A stretch of 31,661 nt of DNA, from IMG/VR virus record IMGVR_UViG_3300008448_000384, positions 1 to 31,661 of that record, one strand, 5' to 3'. Made by a program: the position numbers and the translations under genes. Source of the stretch: a virus. Position 1 is the first letter of the stretch; every line of letters starts with the position of its first letter. Under the pieces are notes generated by a model. The model did no database searches, was not told the DNA's origin, and saw only the letters and a list, made by a program, of their open reading frames with translations. Positions 1-6,739 of the stretch are shown here, one piece after another.

Positions 1-10
1 ACACACTGTT

Positions 11-29
11 ATACAACGCAATACAACGC
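11..29. repeat. Short direct repeat upstream of gp32
   Basis: ATACAACGC occurs at 11-19 and again at 21-29, one helical turn apart, in the gp32 leader. This is seen directly. T4 gp32 represses its own translation by binding its leader, so a repeated AT-rich leader element could matter, but no pseudoknot can be shown because the window starts here. Its function is unknown. Confidence 0.35.
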
Positions 30-46
30 TTATATGGAGAAATACA

Positions 47-949
47 ATGGTAGACTTTTCACAACTTAAGAAAGCATCTTCGCAGTCACTCGATAAACTT
101 ACTGCTGAACTTAATAAGCTTTCAAATCCCCAAGAACAGAAGAAGGGTGATGATCGTTTCTGGTCACCTTCAGTAGATAAAGCTGGTAACGGTTACGCAG
201 TAATTCGTTTCCTTCCTGCACCAGCGGGGGAAGATATTCCGTTCGTTCGTCTCTTTGATCATGGCTTTAAGGGACCATCGGGTAAATGGTACATCGAAAA
301 CTCTCTTACTTCAATCGGACAGAAAGATCCTGTTAGCGAGTACAATAGCTATCTGTGGAATCTGTCATCAGATGATAATTCAGAGTCTCGTAAGCAAGCT
401 CGTGCACAGAAGCGCCGCCTTCATTATATCTCTAACATCTATGTTGTTAAGGATCCTGCTAATCCTGAAAATGAAGGAAAGGTATTCTTGTTTAAGTATG
501 GCAAGAAGATCTTTGATAAGCTCAACGATCTAATGAATCCTCAGTTTCCTGATGAAGCTCCTATCAACCCGTTTGATTTCTGGCAAGGAGCTAACTTCAA
601 CTTGAAGATTCGTAATGTTGAAGGCTATCGCAACTATGATAAGTCAGAGTTCAGCGCAACTTCTGCATTGCTTAGTGATGATGAAGAACTTGAAAAGTTG
701 TGGAAGAAAGAGTATACTCTTCAGACTTTCCTTGCTCCTGAAAACTTCAAGAGTTATGATGATTTGAAGACTAAGCTCAACACAGTCCTTGATGTTGCTG
801 CTGCGACTTCTCGTAAAGCTGAAGAAGAAGATGTGCCGTGGGCTCGTACTTCAGTTGCTCCTCAATTTAAATCTTCACCTTCTCCTAAGATTGAAGAAAG
901 TGAAGAAGAGGAAGATGAGATGGAATTCTTCAAGAAGCTTAAGGCTTAA
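47..949 (+). CDS. 32: gp32 single-stranded DNA-binding protein
   Basis: This protein coats single-stranded DNA in phage replication, recombination and repair. It has 300 residues (T4 gp32 has 301). The T4-like core is clear: AVIRFLP (51-57), FDHGFK...GKWYIEN (70-85), VKDPANPENEGKVF and a following KYGKKIFDKLNDLM segment. A basic/Ser patch (KKASS, residues 8-12) resembles the T4 cooperativity motif. The last 20 or so residues are strongly acidic, as in the T4 tail that recruits partner proteins. The start is supported by GGAGA at 36-40, 6 nt before the ATG. One oddity: T4 binds zinc with one His and three Cys, and here His72 remains while the CPVC pair reads DPVS (94-97) and the first Cys is Ser86. 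The gene is followed directly by a terminator. Identification is secure. Confidence 0.97.
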   Translation: MVDFSQLKKASSQSLDKLTAELNKLSNPQEQKKGDDRFWSPSVDKAGNGYAVIRFLPAPAGEDIPFVRLFDHGFKGPSGKWYIENSLTSIGQKDPVSEYNSYLWNLSSDDNSESRKQARAQKRRLHYISNIYVVKDPANPENEGKVFLFKYGKKIFDKLNDLMNPQFPDEAPINPFDFWQGANFNLKIRNVEGYRNYDKSEFSATSALLSDDEELEKLWKKEYTLQTFLAPENFKSYDDLKTKLNTVLDVAAATSRKAEEEDVPWARTSVAPQFKSSPSPKIEESEEEEDEMEFFKKLKA

Positions 950-956
950 ACTTAAA

Positions 957-982
957 GGGGGCGAAAGCCCCCTTCTTTTTTA
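957..982 (+). terminator. Rho-independent terminator after gp32
   Basis: A GGGGGC stem arm (957-962), a GAAA tetraloop (963-966) and GCCCCC (967-972) are followed by TTCTTTTTTA. The 6-bp all-GC stem with a GNRA loop and T-tract is a strong terminator 8 nt after the gp32 stop. It overlaps the stop codon (980-982) of the convergent minus-strand gene. On the minus strand the stem is followed by only a short TTT, so termination in that direction would be weaker. Confidence 0.93.
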
Positions 983-3900
983 TGCAACCATAGATCCGCC
1001 AGCTGCTCTTCTATTCATACTCATGCTGTTACTGCCTGTACTCTCAACAAGAGATCCAGCAATTCCAGAAGCCAGTTGTTCAGCAAACCCGCCTTGTGGT
1101 ACAGCTGACATTGCACCACCCTCAGCATTTCCACCACCATTCGGTACTGTATGACCAGCTTTTTCACCAGCTCCACCAGCAACAACAATCGGTGGCTGCG
1201 CTGAACTTTTTGATAGTTCGACATCTGTTGATCGTCTATTAAGATCTGCTCCAGTCTCTACTGGTGTTGTTGCAGGTCTAGCAGTATTTTCTGCTGGTGG
1301 ACATGGAGCTCCACCGCCACCACCTGCTGGAGAAGCTGCAGCCATAGAACCACCACCTCCTGCACCACCACCGCTAGCACCTTCTGAAGGCATACCACTT
1401 CCACCACCGCCACCGCCTGCTCCTCCGGCAGGACTAGGTGCAGCAGTTGCACCACCACCCTCAGCACCTGCAGGTGCTGCATCTTTTTGGCCACCAGCTC
1501 CTGCTGCTGCCATTGCATCTGGGCTACCACCACCCTTGTATTCCCAATGCCACGGTTCGAATGGTTTTTGAAGTGGTCCTTTAAATCCAAACTTAGATGC
1601 GTTTTGGACCATCCACTTATAACCAGGGCTGTTTTGATTGCTACCAAAACTCATATCAAATGCAAGTCCCCAACCATGATTTGACTTGCCTGGAGTAGCA
1701 GCTAGATTTGGCTTTCTTCTCTTAACATCAACCTGCGCAGCATAAGATCTATAAGAGTCTGTTATGCCAAGATCTACTTTATCTTTTGCTGCAGCTGCTC
1801 TCATTGCTTTAAATGCATCAGCTGCTACTGGTTGAGCTTTATGACTTCCTACACCAACAGGTGCAAGAGATGATGGTGGCAACATACCGTTTTGACCTGA
1901 CTTATCACCAGCAGCAAGACCAGCTCCCTCAGTTGCTGGTCCAGTTGGTCCTGATCCTGGAGGAGCAAGTGCTGGTGGTCCTTCTGTAGCTCCAGGAGCG
2001 CCTCCAGCTCCGCCAGCAGGACCGGCACCTCCAGTACCTCCAGCACCGCCAGCCGATCCGCCAGCACCGCCTCCGGCTTGAGGAGCTCCTGGTGGCATAA
2101 AGCCTTCCATTGTACTACCTGGCGCAGAACCCGGAGCTGCAGGACCACCAGCACCACCAGCACTTGGTGATGGGGCGGATGTAGCACCACCACCTTCAGC
2201 TCCGGGTGCAGCAGATCCAGCAGCGCCACCGGCTGCTCCTAAATCTTTTTGTTCTTTATACTTCTTAAACTTTGCTTCTCTATCTGAGAGCCCGTTGAAA
2301 CCACCATTAATAAGTCTTGTTACTAATCTTGTATTTTCAAAGTCTCTTACTTTTGTCTTTACACGTGTATTCCAGTAAGCTATAGCAAGTTTTGCTGCTA
2401 TATCTGGTTGAGAAGCCAAGTCTGGATTATTCTCTAAGTCTACACCAATCTGTTGACCAAACGATCTATAGTTAGCACGACCAGTTAGTTGTACATACCC
2501 TCTACCTCTAAACTTATAACCATCACCTGGCTGTGTGTTACCTAAGTCTTTTCTTCCTTCATATCTTTTTTGTGTAGACGTTGGTCCCCAAATTTCTTGA
2601 AGATACTTGAAGTTACCACTTTCGTGCGCCATCTGTGCCATGAACTGAGCTAACTCAGTATCTTTTATACCAGCAGTTTTTGCAGCACTTAATAATGATT
2701 GTTCAGAACCACTTCTAGGTGTAGCACCTTTATCACCACCGGCAGAAGGTGTAACAGCACTTGGAGGACCAGCCTGTGTCGCTCCACCAGCTACAGAAGG
2801 AGTAGTTGCACCGCCAGCCGCAGGAGGTGTTTCACTGCTGCCACCTGCTGGAGCAGGTGTTGATGGTGTTGCAGAGTCACCGCCAGCAGCAGGAGCAGGT
2901 GTCGATGGCATTTCTGCTGCTCCGGTCTGAGGTTCACCAGACATAGATTTTTTCATCTCTTCGGCTGCAGATTTTTCAAACTCTAGATTTGATGCATCTG
3001 GCGTACCGCCATATAATCTTATGAATGCTTCTACTAATTCTGGACCAGAGCCACTGGTTTGCCCGCCACGAGCTTTAGCAACTTGACCAAAAGCCCATGT
3101 TCTAAGTTTCGAGATCTCTATATCTCTGTTATCTTTAATACCAGCAGCAGATACCGCTGCTCTTAAACCTTCCATAAAACTATTAAAGTCTTTAATTTTA
3201 CCAGATTTAACTGCAGCTATAAGATGTTCTCTTGGATCTTTAGAACTGATAGCAGCGTCTCTCATTACGACTTCTGCTTCTCTAAAATCTGCACCAGTAT
3301 CATATCTTTCTTCTGGAAGCGGATTAGTTTTCTGATCAATAGCAGATTGCGCCATTGCAGCATCTTTAATATCAACAAATGTCTGTTGAACAGTATCAAT
3401 TTTTCTGCCATCTTTAAGCGAAATGATGTTGCCTCTTATACCAACAACATCATTTTGCGTTAGATTAAATTTCTTTAGAAGCTCAGTTGGTGAAAGCTTC
3501 TTTTCTGGTATTGGTTTATCTGCAAATTGCTGTCTCTCAGCTTCTGGACCTTGTATGACTTGTGATCTAGCACCACCAGTTTTAAGAGTCTGATCAAATT
3601 TTTCTGCTTCTTCTGGTTTTTCTTTTCTAGATCTAGCAGCATTATATGCAAGATAACCAAGACCACCGACAGCAGTTGCACCTAATACATAAGGATTTGC
3701 CATCATAGCTAAACGACCTGCACCCATTGCAAGTCTTCCAGCAGAACCTAAAAAGCTACCTGCTCTTGAAGCTAAACCTGCTCCTCTTGCAGCCCCTCCT
3801 GCACCTCTAGGCGCAGGTCGACCTCTAGCTCCTCTACCTCTACGATTAATATCAATATCAATATTTGGTCCACCACCATTATCTGGTGGACCGTCATCTT

Positions 3901-4486
3901 GAGTTGGCACATATGATTGAGAAGTATCACCACTAAAAGCAGAAGCTTTTCTATCCATCATCATTCTATTAAGCATATTTTCCATTCTCTCTTGTGAGAA
4001 TAGAATATCTTCTAGCTTTTGATCTATAGCTCTAAGACTGCCTTTCATACTTCTAAGCATATTAGCATTATTTGCATTGCTATTTTTTATATCTGTTAAT
4101 TGTTTAGAGGTTTTTTCTGTAGCCGAATCTGATTTAGATTTGGTAGCATTACTTTCTTTTTTATCACCTCTATTCATCGTAGCTATCTTACCGAGAGGTC
4201 CAAACTTCTCAGCAATAGCTTCTTTACCAGCGGCTTTGGCCATCTGACCGATACTAGGACCGGTCTTACCTTTTATTTTATCGCTTGCTCTTTGTCCTAA
4301 TATACCAAACTTATCACCAATAGCTTCAGCAACAGAAGCTCTTGCCATTCCTCTGACTCTTTGACCGGTAGATAAGTTGGCTTCTGAATTATCCCAATTT
4401 CTGGCATTTCTAGTACTTTCCATGCGACTAGCACGAGATTCTACTTGTCTCTGTCTTTCTGGAGTACGCTGCTTTTTATCTGCCAT
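980..4486 (-). CDS. Tail-associated peptidoglycan hydrolase (GH19 + M15), tape-measure position
   Basis: This 1168-residue modular virion protein has several visible regions. The N-terminus is basic and followed by a coiled coil (around 125-175). A Gly/Ala-rich hydrophobic stretch lies at about 248-283. A GH19 chitinase/lysozyme-like domain spans about 595-745, with AHESGNF (catalytic-type Glu622) and YKFRGRGYVQLTGR from 657. An M15 D,D-carboxypeptidase/endopeptidase-like domain spans about 890-985, with SNHGWGLAFD (His937, Asp944) and EPWHWEY (Glu977, His980), the usual zinc-ligand and base pattern. Long Gly/Ala/Pro/Ser linkers separate them. It follows gp26/gp51, where T4 has gp27, gp28 and the tape measure gp29, so I infer a tape-measure-like tail protein that also cuts the cell wall at infection. 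I see no convincing gp29 sequence match. It could instead be a hub-attached lysin only. The start lies inside the end of gp51 (11-nt overlap), with GAAG just upstream. Confidence 0.8.
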   Translation of the reverse strand: MADKKQRTPERQRQVESRASRMESTRNARNWDNSEANLSTGQRVRGMARASVAEAIGDKFGILGQRASDKIKGKTGPSIGQMAKAAGKEAIAEKFGPLGKIATMNRGDKKESNATKSKSDSATEKTSKQLTDIKNSNANNANMLRSMKGSLRAIDQKLEDILFSQERMENMLNRMMMDRKASAFSGDTSQSYVPTQDDGPPDNGGGPNIDIDINRRGRGARGRPAPRGAGGAARGAGLASRAGSFLGSAGRLAMGAGRLAMMANPYVLGATAVGGLGYLAYNAARSRKEKPEEAEKFDQTLKTGGARSQVIQGPEAERQQFADKPIPEKKLSPTELLKKFNLTQNDVVGIRGNIISLKDGRKIDTVQQTFVDIKDAAMAQSAIDQKTNPLPEERYDTGADFREAEVVMRDAAISSKDPREHLIAAVKSGKIKDFNSFMEGLRAAVSAAGIKDNRDIEISKLRTWAFGQVAKARGGQTSGSGPELVEAFIRLYGGTPDASNLEFEKSAAEEMKKSMSGEPQTGAAEMPSTPAPAAGGDSATPSTPAPAGGSSETPPAAGGATTPSVAGGATQAGPPSAVTPSAGGDKGATPRSGSEQSLLSAAKTAGIKDTELAQFMAQMAHESGNFKYLQEIWGPTSTQKRYEGRKDLGNTQPGDGYKFRGRGYVQLTGRANYRSFGQQIGVDLENNPDLASQPDIAAKLAIAYWNTRVKTKVRDFENTRLVTRLINGGFNGLSDREAKFKKYKEQKDLGAAGGAAGSAAPGAEGGGATSAPSPSAGGAGGPAAPGSAPGSTMEGFMPPGAPQAGGGAGGSAGGAGGTGGAGPAGGAGGAPGATEGPPALAPPGSGPTGPATEGAGLAAGDKSGQNGMLPPSSLAPVGVGSHKAQPVAADAFKAMRAAAAKDKVDLGITDSYRSYAAQVDVKRRKPNLAATPGKSNHGWGLAFDMSFGSNQNSPGYKWMVQNASKFGFKGPLQKPFEPWHWEYKGGGSPDAMAAAGAGGQKDAAPAGAEGGGATAAPSPAGGAGGGGGGSGMPSEGASGGGAGGGGSMAAASPAGGGGGAPCPPAENTARPATTPVETGADLNRRSTDVELSKSSAQPPIVVAGGAGEKAGHTVPNGGGNAEGGAMSAVPQGGFAEQLASGIAGSLVESTGSNSMSMNRRAAGGSMVA

Positions 4487-4667
4487 TTTTCTTCGCTTTT
4501 TGTTCGTCTTCTAATCTTTTAAGATATTCATTTAGAAGTGTAACATAGATATCACGTTCGAATGGTATAATATTTTCAACTTCTTCTATCGAATATTTAT
4601 GATGCTGAGCCAAGCTAAATATTGTCTTATAGTAATTCTCAAGTGTATTATGGCTCAGCGAAACGTA
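4476..4667 (-). CDS. 51: gp51-like segment, expressed as -1 frameshift extension of gp26
   Basis: This is an unlisted 63-codon frame. It carries ENYYKTIFSLAQHH, YSIEEVENIIPFERDIYV and a charged helical tail, ending in TAA at 4476-4478. The PFERDIYV core is what I recall of the gp51 family in T4-like phages. In T4, gp51 is a catalyst of baseplate-hub assembly encoded next to gene 26. No ATG, GTG or suitable TTG precedes the conserved part: the frame is closed by TGA upstream and contains only one TTG, after the conserved YYKTIF. The frame is entered exactly from gp26 by a -1 slip on seven Ts (4667-4673). The fusion would have 235 + 63 = 298 residues. It overlaps the next gene's start by 11 nt. 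An unusual start such as CTG at 4658 is the main alternative. Confidence 0.8.
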   Translation of the reverse strand, partial: YVSLSHNTLENYYKTIFSLAQHHKYSIEEVENIIPFERDIYVTLLNEYLKRLEDEQKAKKNGR

Positions 4668-4673
4668 AAAAAA
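4604..4673 (-). promoter_or_regulatory. -1 ribosomal frameshift signal between gp26 and gp51
   Basis: Read on the minus strand, the gp26 codons GAT TTT TTT contain the heptamer T-TTT-TTT (4673-4667) in the X-XXY-YYZ phase needed for -1 slipping. After a 7-nt spacer (4666-4660) comes GCTGAGCCA (4659-4651). Its exact complement TGGCTCAGC lies at 4612-4604, giving a perfect 9-bp stem around a 38-nt loop. The zero frame stops at TGA 4657-4655, inside the first stem arm. These elements are seen directly. Their joint role as a programmed frameshift site is inferred from known slippery-site plus stem designs. A sequencing indel in the T-run is the alternative. Confidence 0.8.
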
Positions 4674-5371
4674 TCGTTTAACGTAGAGAGCACAATCTTC
4701 CTGTCATTACCAAGAGAGTTCTTATAATTTATTTCATATCTCACTGATGGAACATTATTAAAGAAGTCTTTAATGCTATCATAGACTTTAACCGGAAGGC
4801 TTTCTAAAAACTCATTAAGTTCTTTATCAGTAGCATTTTTGATATCGTGTATTTCGTCTCCAACAAATATCTTTTCAATACATGATTTAATCACATAATC
4901 TACAAGCTCGTTTAAATTGTCAGATTTTAAAAGCATTTCTTTATCATCATACATCTTTGCAGAAGGATGTCTTAATTGTATATTAATCTTATCATCAACC
5001 TTGATCATGTTTGATACAGATTCTGGAAATACAACTTCAACTTTATCTAGATCTACAACAAAATCATAGATCTTTTCATCTTCATTATCAACATATGAAA
5101 CATTGCTAGAGTTGCTGATAGAAAATGCTCTTATCTTTAAGAAGACATATTCAAGATCAAAGATAGTAAAATCATTAACGTTTGCATTAGGTGTTACTAT
5201 GCAATTATTTACTACTTGTTTGATAGCCGTAAAGATATCGATATCTTCTTTACTTTCTTTAGCAAAGAGAAGTATCTTTTCTTCTTTAACTAGCATTGGT
5301 CTAAGACGAATCTTCTTCTTAGTAGATGGAATAGTCACGTCAATAGTTGGGTGTGTAAGCTTAGGTAACAT
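4655..5371 (-). CDS. 26: gp26-like baseplate hub subunit (T4 baseplate protein family)
   Basis: The 238-residue protein begins LPKLTHPTIDVTIPSTKKK and continues IRLRPMLVKEEKILLFAKES, the N-terminal pattern of the T4 gp26-like baseplate family (T4 gp26 has 208 residues). Acidic and amphipathic helices dominate the rest, with no signal peptide or membrane span. In T4, gp26 belongs to the hub pathway and its gene sits beside gene 51, and the same neighbours occur here. The start is supported by GGAG about 9 nt upstream. It lies 23 nt after gp48, so the block is one transcription unit. The end overlaps the frameshift signal, so most ribosomes should make this 238-residue form and some the longer gp26-gp51 form. 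By position before the tape-measure-like gene it may act as a tail assembly chaperone, which is inference. Confidence 0.85.
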   Translation of the reverse strand: MLPKLTHPTIDVTIPSTKKKIRLRPMLVKEEKILLFAKESKEDIDIFTAIKQVVNNCIVTPNANVNDFTIFDLEYVFLKIRAFSISNSSNVSYVDNEDEKIYDFVVDLDKVEVVFPESVSNMIKVDDKINIQLRHPSAKMYDDKEMLLKSDNLNELVDYVIKSCIEKIFVGDEIHDIKNATDKELNEFLESLPVKVYDSIKDFFNNVPSVRYEINYKNSLGNDRKIVLSTLNDFFTFR

Positions 5372-5394
5372 TATATTTCTCCATTATTAAACTA

Positions 5395-6276
5395 TTATCC
5401 AAATTGGCCTGATAACCAATATTCTAATTCCCAAAAACTTAGTTTTAAATTAACGCTTTCAGGTGCACCATTCTTAAAGAACGATGGTACACCAGAAGCA
5501 GTGTAGTTTACTGAGACATCTGTACATACACAAGGTTTAAATTTATAAAGATAATCAGTTCCAACAAATGATATATTAAATACTTTTGGAAATGTGAAAT
5601 AAGTTCCACTAAATGCTATACCTGGTGCTGACCAATTATTTATTTGATTAATCATTTTTTTTAATTCATCAGATTCTGTCTGTGATTTAGGTGCAAGTTT
5701 CCAATTCATTTCATGTTTTTTATATGAAGGACCTTTAAGCATGATAACTTGAAAATTGTTTTTAGCCATACCAAATATTTGACCAGCAGCCCCAGCTACA
5801 TTAGAACCACCCGTCATTTTACTAAGAGCATTTCCAAAAGCAGAAGCAACAGCACCAGCACCTATGCCTGCTGCCATCGCACCAACATTTTTTTCAGTTG
5901 CTTCATCACTCTTTAAAGCTCCTGCTCCAGCAACCGCAGCTGCACCAAGATCACCAAGAGTATCAGGTGAATATTCAATATGATTAGCATCAGTTATTCC
6001 TGCAGGAATAGGTAATACTATTTGTCCTAATGTAGTCGTTTTTGATACTTCAAATGCATTAAGTCTTTCGAAAGAACCAACACCTATACTTACAAAAAAT
6101 CTAGGTTCATCTTCTAAAAAGTTATATCTTTGTGGTGAACCGGTTGCTTCTTTTTGTTTTTTACTAATATCATCTACTGGTGTTGTAGATGATACACCAA
6201 CAGCCGGTGTAGCTACACCCGGCGCTTCTGTTTTTTGTGTTGAATTAGACTGATTAGTCTGTAAATTAGATGCCAT
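5395..6276 (-). CDS. 48: gp48-like baseplate tail-tube cap
   Basis: This 293-residue protein (T4 gp48 has 364) is the likely protein that sits on the baseplate hub and starts the tail tube. A Ser/Thr/Pro-rich, probably disordered N-terminus (1-45) is followed by RFFVSIGVGSFERLNAFEVS. An Ala/Gly-rich segment comes in the middle (about 108-165). A beta-rich C-terminal half contains NNWSAPGIAFSGTYFTFPKVF, FKPCVCTDVSVNYTASG and a closing LKLSFWELEYWL strand, as in tube-like folds. It is the first gene of the minus-strand block, upstream of gp26. AGGAAAAA lies just before the ATG. A late-type octamer on the minus strand (6364-6371) would give a leader of about 80 nt. The call rests on fold pattern and neighbours, and gp54 is assigned to the other tube-like protein at 7329. 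Confidence 0.75.
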   Translation of the reverse strand: MASNLQTNQSNSTQKTEAPGVATPAVGVSSTTPVDDISKKQKEATGSPQRYNFLEDEPRFFVSIGVGSFERLNAFEVSKTTTLGQIVLPIPAGITDANHIEYSPDTLGDLGAAAVAGAGALKSDEATEKNVGAMAAGIGAGAVASAFGNALSKMTGGSNVAGAAGQIFGMAKNNFQVIMLKGPSYKKHEMNWKLAPKSQTESDELKKMINQINNWSAPGIAFSGTYFTFPKVFNISFVGTDYLYKFKPCVCTDVSVNYTASGVPSFFKNGAPESVNLKLSFWELEYWLSGQFG

Positions 6277-6285
6277 CTTTTTTCC

Positions 6286-6293
6286 TATAAATA
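6286..6293 (+). promoter_or_regulatory. T4-type late promoter octamer for gp4 operon
   Basis: An exact TATAAATA lies in the 22-nt gap between the divergent genes. T4 late promoters carry this octamer at about -13 to -6. That rule puts +1 at 6299, the A of the gp4 ATG. No Shine-Dalgarno sequence lies between the octamer and the ATG. In AT-rich DNA such octamers also arise by chance, but the intergenic position supports function. Confidence 0.65.
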
Positions 6294-6298
6294 CTCAT

Positions 6299-6739
6299 AT
6301 GTTACATCAAGGCTACTTCAAACCAAAAAATCCTCAAAAATATAAAGGCGACCCGACTAATATTATTTATAGGTCAGGGTGGGAACTTAAATTCATGCTT
6401 TATGTAGATTCTCATCCAGAAATATTAGAATGGGGAAGTGAAGAGTTTTCAATACCATATAGATCACCGATAGATGGTAGAATACATCGCTATTTTCCAG
6501 ATTTTTATATCAAGAAAAAAGTTAAAGATGGAAAATCACAAACTCTGGTTGTCGAGATTAAGCCTCTTAAACAAACTGTAGAACCAGAAAAGCAAAATAA
6601 GAAGACAAAGAGATATATTAATGAAGTCATGACTTGGGGAATAAATAGCTCTAAGTGGAAAGCTGCTCATGAGTTCTGTAAAGAACGTAATTGGCAGTTT
6701 CTTATTTTAACAGAAAAAGAGTTGAACATAAAATACTAA
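6299..6739 (+). CDS. 4: gp4 (gp50) head completion protein, nuclease-like fold
   Basis: This 146-residue homologue of T4 gp4 (also called gp50) works with the neck to finish the DNA-filled head. HQGYFKPKNPQKYKGDP matches the start of the T4 protein, which fixes the start at 6299. RSGWELKFM (25-33), EEFSIPY (48-54), HRYFPDFYIKK (63-73) and VVEIKP (84-89) follow. Asp68, Glu86 and Lys88 form a PD-(D/E)XK-like, TnsA-type nuclease triad. Nuclease activity is inferred from the fold, not shown. There is no ribosome binding site, and the late octamer is 5 nt upstream, suggesting a leaderless message. The next gene starts at the last base of its stop (TAATG). Confidence 0.92.
   Translation: MLHQGYFKPKNPQKYKGDPTNIIYRSGWELKFMLYVDSHPEILEWGSEEFSIPYRSPIDGRIHRYFPDFYIKKKVKDGKSQTLVVEIKPLKQTVEPEKQNKKTKRYINEVMTWGINSSKWKAAHEFCKERNWQFLILTEKELNIKY
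6364..6371 (-). promoter_or_regulatory. T4-type late promoter octamer for the gp48 block
   Basis: TATTTATA on the plus strand reads TATAAATA on the minus strand. With the T4 late spacing, transcription would start near 6358 and run through the 5' end of gp4 in antisense to reach gp48, about 82 nt away. It lies inside gp4 coding sequence, so a chance match cannot be excluded. It is the only exact octamer I found just upstream of the minus block. Confidence 0.5.

Noticed and set aside
1021-2229. Other-frame ORFs across the 1168-residue gene
   Set aside because: They follow the Gly/Ala/Pro-rich repeats of the real gene, giving low-complexity Leu/Val/Gln shadows with no start signals.
6691-6738. 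Upstream in-frame ATG for the 196-residue gene
   Set aside because: It would overlap gp4 by 49 nt, whereas ATG 6739 gives the TAATG coupling seen throughout the operon.
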